A stretch of 64,000 nucleotides of DNA from Methylosinus trichosporium OB3b (lineage in GTDB: Bacteria > Pseudomonadota > Alphaproteobacteria > Rhizobiales > Beijerinckiaceae): the NCBI RefSeq assembly GCF_002752655.1, contig NZ_CP023737.1, positions 3,682,001-3,746,000 of the forward strand, read 5' to 3'. Positions 19,159 through 28,118 of the stretch are shown here, piece after piece (the stretch's first letter is position 1; each line of letters begins with the position of its first letter). The position numbers and the translations under genes are program-made. Under the pieces are notes generated by a model. That model was not told the origin of the DNA and searched no databases. It saw nothing but the letters and a program-made list of their open reading frames with translations.

Positions 19159-19470
19159 TCAGCGCGGATAGAGCCCGGTCCAGCCCGATGGCGCGCGCAC
19201 ATAGGAATGTCCGACCGGCCGCAGCTCGCTGCGCGCGCCGGCCGTCGCGATCGCGCCGTCGACGCGGACATGGCCGCCGAGGCGCACGCAGGAATTGGAG
19301 CCCGCGACGGGCACGAAGCCCTCGCCATAGCGCGCGCAGGGGCTGGGCGCGAGCGAGCCGGTCGTCTGCGCGAAGGCGGCCTGCGGTGCGAGCAGCGCAG
19401 CGCCGAGGCACAGTCCGGCGATAAAGCGCGGGACGTCGAGCCCGAGCGGTTCGGCGGTCGAAACTTTCAT
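19159..19470 (-). CDS. Short porin-like secreted protein
   Basis: 103 residues from ATG 19470, with GAGG about 10 bases upstream. Signal peptide up to AAFAQT. The mature part has PCARYGEGFVPVAGSNSC followed by VRLGGHVRVDGAI, the first strand signature of the alphaproteobacterial Porin_2 family, including its two cysteines, but stops after ~75 residues. It is either a small relative with only this motif or a truncated porin. About 200 bases on the 3' side show no gene. Confidence 0.5.
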   Translation of the reverse strand: MKVSTAEPLGLDVPRFIAGLCLGAALLAPQAAFAQTTGSLAPSPCARYGEGFVPVAGSNSCVRLGGHVRVDGAIATAGARSELRPVGHSYVRAPSGWTGLYPR

Positions 19471-19667
19471 GCGTCGATTAGCCTCGATAAAATATCGCAT
19501 CGCAAAGGCGCGGGGAGAGCGTCGGATCGTGCGCCATGGATCGATGTTGCCGGCCGATTGCTTACCAACTCGTTACAATCACGCTCGTGACAAGTACCCG
19601 GTGGGGCTCGGCGGTCGCGCTGGACCGTGGCTTCACTAGAGGGGAACATCATGGCGGGATCGTGTCG

Positions 19668-20411
19668 TCAGCGCCAATCACCGATCGTCGTCTGCACGAT
19701 CGCCAGCGCCGCGACCGCCGCCGTATCCGCCCGCAGGATGCGCGGCCCGAGCGCGAGGCGCGCGACCTTGCCCGCCGACAGGATCGCTCGGCGCTCCTCC
19801 TCGTCGAATCCGCCTTCCGGCCCGATAATCACCGCGATCCCTTCATGCTCGGGCGCCGCACGCAGCGCCGCGACCGGATCGGCGATCTCGGCCGCTTCGT
19901 CGCAGAAGACGAGCAGGCGGCTCGCGCAGAGGCCGGCCAAAAAGGCGTCGAGAGAAACCTCCTCGGCGACCTCCGGAACGCCGAGGACGCCGCATTGCTC
20001 GGCGGCCTCGATGGCGTTGGCCCGCAGTCGCGTCAGATTGACCCGTCGCGCCTGGGTGCGGCGGGTGATGATCGGGACGAGCCGCGACGCGCCCATTTCG
20101 GTCGCCTTCTGAGCCATATAGTCGAGCCGCGCATGTTTGAGCGGGGCGAAGCAATAATGGAGATCGCATGGCGCCGTCTGCTCTCGCGCGCGCGTCGTCG
20201 CGACGAGCTCGGCGGAGCGGCGCGTGACCTTCTCGAGCCGCGCCAGCCATTCGCCGTCGCGGCCGTTGAACAGCAGAACGCCGTCGCCCTCGCGCAGGCG
20301 CAGTACATTGAGCAGGTAATTGAGGCGATCCCCATCCGGAATCATACGCGCGCCGGCCTCGAGGCGCTCATCGACGAAGAGGCGTTGCGCGGCGAAATCG
20401 TAAGAAGGCAC
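19668..20411 (-). CDS. rsmE: 16S rRNA (uracil1498-N3)-methyltransferase
   Basis: 247 residues. A SPOUT-fold enzyme that methylates U1498 of 16S rRNA. Signatures: start PSYDFAAQRLFVDERL, IIGPEGGFDEEE and LALGPRILRADTA (the knot and SAM site). GTG 20411 is chosen since family proteins begin just here; the frame continues 19 codons upstream. In relatives it is often next to gshA, from which it is separated here. Confidence 0.93.
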   Translation of the reverse strand: MPSYDFAAQRLFVDERLEAGARMIPDGDRLNYLLNVLRLREGDGVLLFNGRDGEWLARLEKVTRRSAELVATTRAREQTAPCDLHYCFAPLKHARLDYMAQKATEMGASRLVPIITRRTQARRVNLTRLRANAIEAAEQCGVLGVPEVAEEVSLDAFLAGLCASRLLVFCDEAAEIADPVAALRAAPEHEGIAVIIGPEGGFDEEERRAILSAGKVARLALGPRILRADTAAVAALAIVQTTIGDWR

Positions 20412-20516
20412 TGTCCATCCGGGGGAGGGCGGCGCGCCGCCATCAAGCCGCCGCTTTGGAGGCGACACTGCCCAAAGCTTGCAAGCGGCGCAAGTGTCTT
20501 GCTAAAACCTCGGGCC

Positions 20517-20978
20517 ATGAACAAGGGGATCTCGGCAATGATCGCAGGAGGGGGATCGCGCGCACGCCTCGGCGCGCCGGTTTTGGGACTGCTTCTCGCT
20601 GTCGCGGGAGCCCAGGCGGCGTCCGCCCAGTCCTGCCAGGAGGATTTTCAGAAGCTGTCCGAGAAGCGCAATGCGCAGATGCTGGCGCTGAACAAGATCG
20701 GCAAGGCCGCCAAGGGCAAGATGGACCCGATCGCCGCCTGCCCGGTGGCGCGCCGCCTCGTCGTGATCGAGACCGAGATGTTCGCTTATCTCCAGAAGAA
20801 CAAGGAGTGGTGCAACATCCCCGAGCAGATGGTGGAAAATTTCAAGCAGCAGCGCGCCAAGACGCAGGGCTTCGCCTCGCAGGCCTGCTCCTTCGCCGCC
20901 AAGGCGAAGAAGATGCAGGAGGAGCAGGCCGCCGGAGTGGGTCCGCAGGCGGTGAAGCTGCCGGCCGGCCCGTTGTGA
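20517..20978 (+). CDS. Small secreted protein, cysteine-containing
   Basis: 153 residues (ATG 20517; ATG 20538 also possible). Signal peptide ends near ASAQSC. The mature protein is helical and basic, with four cysteines (QSCQEDF, IAACPVA, EWCNIPE, SQACSFA), which could form two disulfides in the periplasm. I recognise a pattern common in Hyphomicrobiales hypothetical proteins but no named function. Its TGA overlaps the GTG start of ubiA, so expression is coupled. Confidence 0.6.
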   Translation: MNKGISAMIAGGGSRARLGAPVLGLLLAVAGAQAASAQSCQEDFQKLSEKRNAQMLALNKIGKAAKGKMDPIAACPVARRLVVIETEMFAYLQKNKEWCNIPEQMVENFKQQRAKTQGFASQACSFAAKAKKMQEEQAAGVGPQAVKLPAGPL

Positions 20979-21925
20979 GAGCAGCCGAGAGCGCCGACGA
21001 GCGCCTGCCCGACGCGGTCGCGGGACATTTTCTGCTGCGATGGGCGCCGGCGCCGCTGCGGCCCTTCGTCCAGCTGGCGCGGCTCGACCGGCCGATCGGC
21101 TGGCAGCTGCTGCTGCTGCCCTGCTGGGAGGGGAGCGCGCTCGCCTCCGCCGCGCTGGGGCGCCCGCTCGACCTCCTGCATCTCATTCTGTTCTTCATCG
21201 GCGCGGTGTCCATGCGCGGCGCCGGCTCGACCTATAATGACATCGTCGACCGCGACATCGACGCCAAGGTGGAGCGAACGCGCGGCCGGCCGCTCGCCAG
21301 CGGCCGGGCGAGCCTGCGCGCGGCGATCGTCTTTCTCGTCCTGCAATGTCTCGTCGGCCTCGGCGTGCTGCTGTCGTTCAACGGCTTCACCATCGCGCTC
21401 GCCTTCGCCTCGCCGCTGATCGTGCTGATCTATCCTTTCGCCAAGCGCATCACCTCCTGGCCGCAGGCGGTGCTGGGCCTCGCCTTCGCTTATGGCGCGC
21501 TGCTCGGCTGGACCGCGCAGGCGGGCGCGCTCGGCTGGCCGGCGGTCCTGCTCTATCTGGCGGCGATCCTGTGGACGATCGGCTATGACACGATCTATGC
21601 GCTGCAGGACAAGCGCGACGACGTCATCGCCGGCGTGCGTTCGACGGCGCTGCTGTTCGGCGCGCGCGTGCGCCTCGCGGTCGGGACGCTCTACGCCGCC
21701 TCGGCGCTCTGCGCTGAGCTTGCCGTGCTGACTGCGCATCTCGGCGTGGCCGCTCACCTGGGCGTGCTCGCTTACACGGCGCATCTTAGCTGGCAGGTCT
21801 CGCGCACCGGGCCTAGCGTCGCGCCGGCGACGGCGCTGATGCTGTTTCGCTCCAATAGAGACGCGGGCTTTCTGCTGTTCGCGGGGCTGGCGATCGCAGC
21901 GCTGTTATCTCAGGCCAGCGCGTAA
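20975..21925 (+). CDS. ubiA: 4-hydroxybenzoate polyprenyltransferase
   Basis: 316 residues. An inner-membrane prenyltransferase of ubiquinone synthesis. The two aspartate-rich motifs are present: NDIVDRDIDAKVERTRGRP near residue 88 and YDTIYALQDKRDD near residue 205; eight or nine hydrophobic helices lie around them. GTG 20975 overlaps the upstream stop (GTGA); family proteins begin shortly after this point. Confidence 0.93.
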   Translation: MRAAESADERLPDAVAGHFLLRWAPAPLRPFVQLARLDRPIGWQLLLLPCWEGSALASAALGRPLDLLHLILFFIGAVSMRGAGSTYNDIVDRDIDAKVERTRGRPLASGRASLRAAIVFLVLQCLVGLGVLLSFNGFTIALAFASPLIVLIYPFAKRITSWPQAVLGLAFAYGALLGWTAQAGALGWPAVLLYLAAILWTIGYDTIYALQDKRDDVIAGVRSTALLFGARVRLAVGTLYAASALCAELAVLTAHLGVAAHLGVLAYTAHLSWQVSRTGPSVAPATALMLFRSNRDAGFLLFAGLAIAALLSQASA

Positions 21926-22011
21926 ATAGCTTTTCTGTGCGCCTCCCGCCTGCTGCGGCTCATTGACTAGGGAACTACGCTTTTACAGTCGGTTGTGATA
22001 AGGTTCGCGGA

Positions 22012-22285
22012 ATGAATCTCACGATCTCCCTTACAGCAGGCTTGGCTCGCCGCGCAGGTCGCGGCCGGCGCCTTCCCGACGATGCAAGCGGCGCTGCAAC
22101 AAGCCCTTGCCGAAAGGATGGCGTTCGGGAGCGCCAGCATTGCGGACGACGATCTGGCGTGGGCGAAGCCGCTCGTCGATGAAGCGCGTGCGTCCGGCGC
22201 GCGGCGACATTCATGGCAAGCGCGACATCACGACACGCCTGCTGCGCGGCGCCCGCCTCTGAGCATTCGCGCGCCTTTTAACTGA
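22012..22285 (+). pseudogene. ParD/CopG-like antitoxin remnant, frameshifted
   Basis: ATG 22012 gives MNLTISLT in one frame, then a one-base shift gives QQAWLAAQVAAGAFPT and, further on, ALQQALAERM and DDDLAWAKPLVDEARA in the next frame. Together these read like a ParD-type antitoxin (beta strand, then two helices). The shift would disable it. No ParE toxin frame is visible beside it. The rest of the 400-base gap (21926-22325) shows nothing else. Confidence 0.5.
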
Positions 22286-22325
22286 AGGTCGCGGAGTGAG
22301 AACGATGCGTCTGGCGGTCGCCCGC

Positions 22326-22859
22326 TCACTCGTAACAAATAATCTCCCGCTCATCCTCATGCACCACGCCGGCTCGCGCCGGCTCGCCGATCTTGCGGCG
22401 CGCGGAAAAGCGCGGGCGGCGCTGCTGCACGACGATGTTGCGCCGGCGCTCCAGAGCGCCGCGATAGGCCACCTCGCCGATGCGCGGGTCGAGCGTCTCC
22501 AGCTCTCCCTCCTCGCGGGCGAGGCGCGGCAGGTCGAGATAAGCGGCCCAATATTTCCAGTCGGCAGAGACGGCGCCGCCGTCGGCGGTCTCGGCCAGCA
22601 CCACATCGAGATCGGGGTCGCGATGGGCGAGCGACAGGCGATAGGAGGCGCCGCCGTCGCCGCGCGGCTCGACCTCCAGCGCGACGCCGCGATAGGCGCG
22701 CACCGGCACGGTGATCATCATCGAGACGCCGGCGAGGCGCCGGGTGATCAGAATGTCGCGGCGGCCGACGCTGACGCGCCGCTCGCCCTCGTCGGCGCGC
22801 CGATCGGGCTGGACTCGGAATTGCGGGAGGGCTTCCGCCGCTTTGCCGTGCTCGAACAT
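22326..22859 (-). CDS. DUF6101-like protein
   Basis: 177 residues; ATG 22859 has GGAGAGA upstream. Conserved body RVSVGRRDILITRRLAGV, VPVRAYRGVALEVE, ADWKYWAAYLDL and the C-terminal ARRKIGEPARAG with EREIICYE match, by eye, the alphaproteobacterial DUF6101 family found next to cysQ and waaA genes. No signal peptide or membrane segment. Function unknown. Confidence 0.6.
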   Translation of the reverse strand: MFEHGKAAEALPQFRVQPDRRADEGERRVSVGRRDILITRRLAGVSMMITVPVRAYRGVALEVEPRGDGGASYRLSLAHRDPDLDVVLAETADGGAVSADWKYWAAYLDLPRLAREEGELETLDPRIGEVAYRGALERRRNIVVQQRRPRFSARRKIGEPARAGVVHEDEREIICYE

Positions 22860-23087
22860 GTCGTCTCTCCGAAAAGTGAGGCTCTCGTCTCGTTGGACGC
22901 ATATTGCCCGAGGCCCCTGGCGAAGCTTGCTAACGAGGCTGGTGAATCGGGCGTAAACCATTGCTTTTGAGGTCAAATCGCCGAGATTGGGTGAACGGGT
23001 GGCAAATGCGGTCGGTCAAATCGACGACAATTCGCCGCAAAAAGGCGCCTTGCGGGGCGGGCCCGGCTCGCTTAACCAATCGTTCCA

Positions 23088-23906
23088 ATGGCCGATAATC
23101 GAACAGACCTCGCGGCGAAGCTGCCGCTGCTCGAAGCCGTTGCGCGGCGAGCGGGGGAGATCGCTCTGGCCTATTTCCGTCCCGGCGCGCGCACCAGCGC
23201 CGAGATCACTTATAAGGACGGCGGCTCGCCGGTCACCGAGGCCGATTTCGCCGTCGACCGTTTCCTGTTCGAGGCCGCGCCCGCGCTGTTTCCGGACGCC
23301 GGCTGGCTGTCCGAGGAGACGGCTGACAGCGCCGAGCGCCTGTCCCATTCGCGCATCTTCGTCGTCGATCCGATCGACGGAACCTTCGCCTTCTCGCGCG
23401 GCGACACGCGCTGGGCGGTGTCGATCGCCCTCATCGAGAACGGGCGTCCCGTTCTCGGCGTCGTTCACGCGCCGGCGATGGAGGCGACCTTCACGGCGGC
23501 GGCGGGCGCCGGCGCGCGGCTCAATGGCGCGGCGATCCGGGTCTCGACGCGGCCCTCCCTCGATGGCGCGCGCATCGTCGCGCCGCGCGGGCTCGCCGGC
23601 TATTTCGCGCGCTCGCCCCATCATTTCGATCTGCAGACGCGCACGCCCTCGCTGGCCCTGCGCCTCGCCGACATCGCCTCCGGGCGCAACGACCTCGCCA
23701 TCGCGTCGAAGGATTCACGGGACTGGGACATCGCCGCCGCCGATGTGATAGTCACGGAGGCTGGCGGCGTGCTGTCGGAGCTCGAGGGCGCGCCGCTGCG
23801 CTACAATCGTCCGGAGTCGCGGCGCGACATGCTGGTCGCGGCGCCGCAGTCGATCTTTCCCGAGAGCCTCGCTTTGGCGCGAGCCGTTTCGAAAGGCGAA
23901 ATATGA
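23088..23906 (+). CDS. Inositol monophosphatase-family phosphatase (CysQ-like)
   Basis: 272 residues. Metal-dependent phosphatase fold with GGSPVTEADFAVD (near residue 46), WLSEET, the metal motif FVVDPIDGTFAFSRG (near 90) and the late DWDIAAADVIVTEAGG. Candidates are 3'(2'),5'-bisphosphate nucleotidase (cysQ) or inositol monophosphatase; the neighbourhood favours CysQ-like. The TGA overlaps the ATG of the DUF4170 gene. Confidence 0.85.
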   Translation: MADNRTDLAAKLPLLEAVARRAGEIALAYFRPGARTSAEITYKDGGSPVTEADFAVDRFLFEAAPALFPDAGWLSEETADSAERLSHSRIFVVDPIDGTFAFSRGDTRWAVSIALIENGRPVLGVVHAPAMEATFTAAAGAGARLNGAAIRVSTRPSLDGARIVAPRGLAGYFARSPHHFDLQTRTPSLALRLADIASGRNDLAIASKDSRDWDIAAADVIVTEAGGVLSELEGAPLRYNRPESRRDMLVAAPQSIFPESLALARAVSKGEI

Positions 23907-24160
23907 GCAAATCGGCAGTGGAGGCCGGCGCCGCGCCGGCGCAGCCCCTTCATCTCGTGTTCGGCGGCGAGCTCGCCGATCTGCAGGGCGTCGCCTTTCG
24001 CGACCCCGCCAAGCTCGACATCGTCGGCATTTTCTCCGACATCGACGCCGCCGTCGCCGCCTGGAAGGCGAAGGCGCATGCGAGCGTCGACAATGCGCAT
24101 ATGCGCTATTTCGTCGTGCATCTCGACGGTCTTCTCGACCCCGAGGCGAAACGGGCCTGA
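23903..24160 (+). CDS. DUF4170 protein
   Basis: 85 residues. Coupled to the phosphatase gene by an ATGA overlap. Pattern LHLVFGGELADLQGVAFRDP, KLDIVGIFSDIDAAVAAWKA, MRYFVVHLD matches the small alphaproteobacterial DUF4170 family that usually sits between cysQ and waaA. Function unknown; likely soluble. Confidence 0.8.
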   Translation: MSKSAVEAGAAPAQPLHLVFGGELADLQGVAFRDPAKLDIVGIFSDIDAAVAAWKAKAHASVDNAHMRYFVVHLDGLLDPEAKRA

Positions 24161-24172
24161 AGACCGATCGGT

Positions 24173-24211
24173 CCCGCGCCGCCCCCGCGGCGCGCCGTCG
24201 GGTTTTCTTTT
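24173..24211 (+). terminator. Possible Rho-independent terminator between DUF4170 and waaA
   Basis: GC-rich hairpin (24175-24182 with 24187-24194, four-base loop) followed after a few bases by TTTTCTTTT (24203-24211). It ends 17 bases before waaA, so it may only attenuate transcription into waaA. Confidence 0.4.
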
Positions 24212-24228
24212 CCTGTCTCGGAACATCG

Positions 24229-25506
24229 ATGCCGTTGCTGACGATCTACCGATTGCTGACCATCGGCCTCACGCCCTTCGCCGGCGGCGCGCTCGCTTGG
24301 CGGGCGCGGCAAGGCAAGGAGGATCCGGTCCGGCTGAAGGAGCGCGTCGGCGTCGCCAGCGCGGAGCGCCCAGAGGGCCGTCTCGTCTGGCTGCATGGGG
24401 CGAGCATCGGCGAGAGCCTCGCCCTGCTGCCGCTGATCGACCGCTTCATCCAGCGCGGCGTCGAGGTGCTGGTGACGACCGGCACGGTCGCCTCGGCAAA
24501 GGTGGTGAAGGCGCGCCTGCCCGCCGGGGCGACGCATCAATATGTGCCGCTGGACGCGCCGCGCTTCGTCGAGCGCTTCCTTTGTCATTGGCGGCCCGAC
24601 ATCGTGCTGTTCGCCGAATCCGAGCTGTGGCCGAATATGATCCGCGCCGTCCATGCGCGGCGCATGCCGCTCATCCTCGTCAATGCGACGATCTCCCGCC
24701 GCTCGGCCGAGCGCTGGCGCCGTCTGCCGGGCGGGCCGGGACGGCTGCTCGGCAAGATCGATCTCTGCCTCGCCCAGAACGCCGAGAGCGCGGCGCGCTA
24801 TCTCGGCCTCGGCGCCCCGCGCGTGCGCGTCTGCGGCAATCTCAAATTCGACGTGCCGCCGCCGCCGGCCGGTCCCACGCGGCTCGCCGCCTTCACCGGC
24901 GCCATCGGCGCGCGCGCGGTCTGGGCCGCCGTCTCCACGCATGAAGGCGAGGAGAAGATCGCCATAGAGGCGCATCTCGCGCTCGAGCGCGACATTCCTG
25001 GCCTTCTCACCATCATCGCGCCGCGCCGGCCCGAGCGCGGCGGCGAGATCGCGGCGCTGGCGCGGGCCGCCGGGCTCCTGGCGACGCAGCGCACGCTGGA
25101 CGGCGAGCCGCAGCGCCGGACGCAAATCTATGTGGCGGACACGGTCGGCGAATTGGGCCTGCTGCTGCGCACGGCCGGCGTCGTGTTCATGGGCAAGTCG
25201 CTGACCGCCGCCGGCGGCCACAGCCCGATCGAGCCGGCCAAGCTCGGCTGCGCGGTGCTGCACGGGCCGCATGTGGAAAATTTCGCCGACATCTACGCCG
25301 AGCTGGCGACGGCGCGCGCGGCGGCGCGTGTGATCGACGCCGAGACGCTGGCGCGCGCGCTGCAATATCTGCTGGCCGACCCCTCGCGCATGCGCAAGAT
25401 GGGCCGCGCCGGCGCCGATGTGGTGGCGCGGCTCGGCGGCGCCTCGCAGAGCATCATGGCGGCGATCGAGCCCTATCTCGCGCAATCGGCGCTGGAGCAG
25501 AGATGA
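24229..25506 (+). CDS. waaA: 3-deoxy-D-manno-octulosonic acid (Kdo) transferase
   Basis: 425 residues. It attaches Kdo to lipid IVA at the inner membrane. N-terminal membrane segment (LLTIYRLLTIGLTPFAGGAL), then LVWLHGASIGESLALLPLI (catalytic E), DIVLFAESELWPN, VCGNLKFD and the sugar-nucleotide motif GGHSPIEPA. The family usually has GGHNP or GGQNP, so the asparagine is a serine here. Overlaps lpxK by four bases (ATGA). Confidence 0.93.
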   Translation: MPLLTIYRLLTIGLTPFAGGALAWRARQGKEDPVRLKERVGVASAERPEGRLVWLHGASIGESLALLPLIDRFIQRGVEVLVTTGTVASAKVVKARLPAGATHQYVPLDAPRFVERFLCHWRPDIVLFAESELWPNMIRAVHARRMPLILVNATISRRSAERWRRLPGGPGRLLGKIDLCLAQNAESAARYLGLGAPRVRVCGNLKFDVPPPPAGPTRLAAFTGAIGARAVWAAVSTHEGEEKIAIEAHLALERDIPGLLTIIAPRRPERGGEIAALARAAGLLATQRTLDGEPQRRTQIYVADTVGELGLLLRTAGVVFMGKSLTAAGGHSPIEPAKLGCAVLHGPHVENFADIYAELATARAAARVIDAETLARALQYLLADPSRMRKMGRAGADVVARLGGASQSIMAAIEPYLAQSALEQR

Positions 25507-26489
25507 TCCGCGCGCCCGGCTTCTGGCGGCGCGGTTTCCCCTCTCCGCTGGCGCGCGCGCTCGCCCCGCTCGGGGCCGTCTATGGCGCCGCGGCCGGCGC
25601 GCGGCTGGCGCGGCCAGCGCCGCGGGCGGAGCTTCCCGTGATCGTCGTCGGCGGCCTCACTCTCGGCGGCGACGGCAAGACGCCGACCGCGCTCGCGCTG
25701 GCGGCGCTGCTGCGCGAGCTCGGCGAGGCTCCGGCTTTTTCCACACGCGGCTATGGGGGAGCGGCCGGCCGACCGCCTTTTCGCGTCGACCCCGAGCGTC
25801 ACACCGCCGCCGAGGCCGGCGACGAAGCGCTGCTGCTGGCGCGCAGCGCGCCGACCTTCGCTGGCGTCGACCGCCTCGCCGCGGCGCGGGTCGCGCAGGC
25901 CGCCGGAGCGAGCGTGCTGATCTTGGACGATGGGCTGCACAGCCGCCGCATCGACGCTGATCTCGCTCTCGTCGTCGTCGACGCCGGCCATGGCGCCGGC
26001 AATGGTCTGTGCCCGCCCGCCGGCCCGTTGCGCGCGCCGCTCCTTCGCCAGCTCGCCATCGTCGACGCGGTCGTCGTCATCGGCGCGGGCGCGGCCGGCG
26101 ACGCCATCGCCGCGCTCGCGCGATCTTCGGGCAAGCCCGTGTTTCGCGCCGCCGTGCGCCCGGACCCCGAGGCCGCGCGCCGCCTCGCGGGCGCGCCGGT
26201 TCTCGCCTTCGCCGGGATCGCGCGTCCGGAAAAATTTTTCGCGACGCTGGAGGAGACGGGGGCGCGGCTGGTCGGGCGGCGCGCCTTCCCCGATCATCAT
26301 CGCTTCTCGCGGCGGGATCTGTTTGCGCTGGACCGGCAGGCGCGCACGCTCGGCGCGCGGCTCGTGACCACGGAGAAGGATGCGGCGCGCTGTCCCGGAG
26401 TCGGCTCGGTGCTGCCGATCGTCATTCGCTTCCAGCAGGAGGAGGCGCTGCGCGCGGCGCTCGCCGGCGCGCTCACTGCGGCAGCTTGA
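25503..26489 (+). CDS. lpxK: Tetraacyldisaccharide 4'-kinase
   Basis: 328 residues. It phosphorylates the lipid A precursor at the 4' position. Opening AFP-like basic segment, Walker A VVGGLTLGGDGKTPT near residue 49, LILDDGLHSRRIDADL near residue 140 and TTEKDAAR near residue 286. DDGL replaces the more common DDGFQ. Its 3' end overlaps the convergent DUF2093 gene by 17 bases. Confidence 0.93.
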   Translation: MIRAPGFWRRGFPSPLARALAPLGAVYGAAAGARLARPAPRAELPVIVVGGLTLGGDGKTPTALALAALLRELGEAPAFSTRGYGGAAGRPPFRVDPERHTAAEAGDEALLLARSAPTFAGVDRLAAARVAQAAGASVLILDDGLHSRRIDADLALVVVDAGHGAGNGLCPPAGPLRAPLLRQLAIVDAVVVIGAGAAGDAIAALARSSGKPVFRAAVRPDPEAARRLAGAPVLAFAGIARPEKFFATLEETGARLVGRRAFPDHHRFSRRDLFALDRQARTLGARLVTTEKDAARCPGVGSVLPIVIRFQQEEALRAALAGALTAAA

Positions 26490-26694
26490 CGCCGATCCGC
26501 GTCAGCTTGGCCTGCGGGCTGCTATAGGGCTCCTGCAGGTCGACATTCCAATAGCGCAGCTCCTCGAGCGGAATGGGCTCGCCGGTGACGGCGCAGCGCA
26601 CGAAGGCGCCGGCGCGGCGCACGCGGAACTCGCCGTCGCCATACTCGACCTCGGCTTCGCCCGCGGCTTGCGGTTGTCGCTCGAACCTGTTCAT
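26473..26694 (-). CDS. DUF2093 protein
   Basis: 73 residues from MNRFERQPQ (ATG 26694); the frame continues upstream. GEAEVEYGDGEFRVRRAGAF, VRCAVTGEPIPLEELRYWNV and QEPYSSPQA are the family's pattern. Small soluble alphaproteobacterial protein of unknown role, typically beside lpxK. Converges with and overlaps lpxK. Confidence 0.8.
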   Translation of the reverse strand: MNRFERQPQAAGEAEVEYGDGEFRVRRAGAFVRCAVTGEPIPLEELRYWNVDLQEPYSSPQAKLTRIGVKLPQ

Positions 26695-26897
26695 TCTCAT
26701 CCTGCGTCTGGCGCGCGTCAGAAGGCGGCGCGCTGACGAAATAATCGAGGTCATGAGGAATTTTCAATAGGCGCGCGGCGCTTGGCAAGAGGGAAAGCGC
26801 AAAAACGCGCGAAAGCGGTGGTCGTCGACCAGAGCCGAGCCGCTTTTCGCCGGACAGGTTCGAGCCCGCGCGGCGCCGTCGGTCCTGCGCGCATCCC

Positions 26898-28118
26898 CTA
26901 TTCGCGTCTCAGCGCGTCGATCGGATTCATCGCCGCCGCGCGTTGCGCCGGAAGATAGCCGAACAGAACGCCGATGCCGACGGAGACCAGAAAGGCGGTC
27001 AGAAGGCTCGAGGAGGAGAGGACCAGGGGCCATTCGACCACATGCGCCACGATCACGCTCGCCGCGAGGCCGAGGGCGAGGCCGAGCAGTCCGGCGAGGA
27101 GGCACAAGGTGACGGCCTCGGCCAGGAACTGCAGCAGAATGTCGCGCTTGCGCGCGCCGATCGCGAGGCGGAGCCCGATCTCCTTGGTGCGCTCCGTGAC
27201 CGACACCAGCATGATGTTCATGATGCCGACGCCGCCGACGAGGAGGAAGATCGCCGCCGTCGCGCCGAGGAGGCCCGTCAGAATCGACTGCGTCGTGTTC
27301 ATCATCTGAATGAACTGCGTCGGATCGTTGATCTCCACCTTGTCCTCCTGGGCGCCGCTGAGATGCTTGCGCTCGCGCAAGAGCTCGAGGATCTCCTTCT
27401 TCACCATGTAGCGGTCCGCCCCGGCGGCGACCTTCATGTCGATCAGGCTGAGCTGCCGCGCGGTGGTCATTTGCGAGTTGGGGAGATGCGCGCGCGCCGT
27501 CGTGATCGGAACGATGATGAAATTGTCCTGATCCTGCCCGCCGACGGAGCCGCGTTTGGCGCGCACGCCGATGATGCGAATCGGCGCGTCGCCCATGCGC
27601 ACCACACGATCGATAGGCGTCTCGGCGCCGAACAGCTTGCGGGCGACAGTCGCGCCGAGCACCGCGACCTTGGCGCCGGTGCGAACCTCGGCCTCGTCGA
27701 AGAAGCGCCCTTCCGCGATCTTGACGCCGAAGACGTCGAGATAGGCGGCGTCGACGCCCCAATATTCGGTGATCCAGCTGGAATTTCCCAGCACGAGGGT
27801 GACGTTGCTGTAGACCTCCCGCGAAATATGCCGAACCCCGGCCACGAGCTGGCCGATCGCCTTGGCGTCCTGATCCGTGAGAATAACGGCCGCGCCGCGC
27901 CGCAGAGCATTCTCCACCTTCACGGCATGGGCGATCAGCGTGTCCGTGCCGAGCTCGCCGATCTGGCGCTCGATGAGCTTGTCCGCACCCGCATTCGCCG
28001 AAGTGATGACGACGAGCCCGCTGACGCCGAGGATGACGCCCACCGCCGTCAGCGCGCTGCGCAGCAGATTGAGGCGAAGCGCGGTGATCGCCTCTCGAAG
28101 CAGCGTGCGAGGAGTCAT
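26898..28118 (-). CDS. MacB/FtsX-type ABC transporter permease
   Basis: 406 residues. N-terminal membrane helix (RSALTAVGVILGVSGLVVI), a large periplasmic MacB_PCD-type domain, then three C-terminal helices starting at LGATAAIFLLVGGVGIMNIM and the FtsX-type segment EIGLRLAIGARKRDILLQFL. Works with the ATPase and adaptor genes just upstream as an extrusion system for peptides, lipoproteins or small molecules. ATGA overlap with the ATPase. Confidence 0.88.
   Translation of the reverse strand: MTPRTLLREAITALRLNLLRSALTAVGVILGVSGLVVITSANAGADKLIERQIGELGTDTLIAHAVKVENALRRGAAVILTDQDAKAIGQLVAGVRHISREVYSNVTLVLGNSSWITEYWGVDAAYLDVFGVKIAEGRFFDEAEVRTGAKVAVLGATVARKLFGAETPIDRVVRMGDAPIRIIGVRAKRGSVGGQDQDNFIIVPITTARAHLPNSQMTTARQLSLIDMKVAAGADRYMVKKEILELLRERKHLSGAQEDKVEINDPTQFIQMMNTTQSILTGLLGATAAIFLLVGGVGIMNIMLVSVTERTKEIGLRLAIGARKRDILLQFLAEAVTLCLLAGLLGLALGLAASVIVAHVVEWPLVLSSSSLLTAFLVSVGIGVLFGYLPAQRAAAMNPIDALRRE

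Noticed and set aside
26700..26897. Possible small gene between DUF2093 and the exporter permease
   Set aside because: No start with a ribosome-binding site and no protein pattern; probably just the 3' region of the permease operon.
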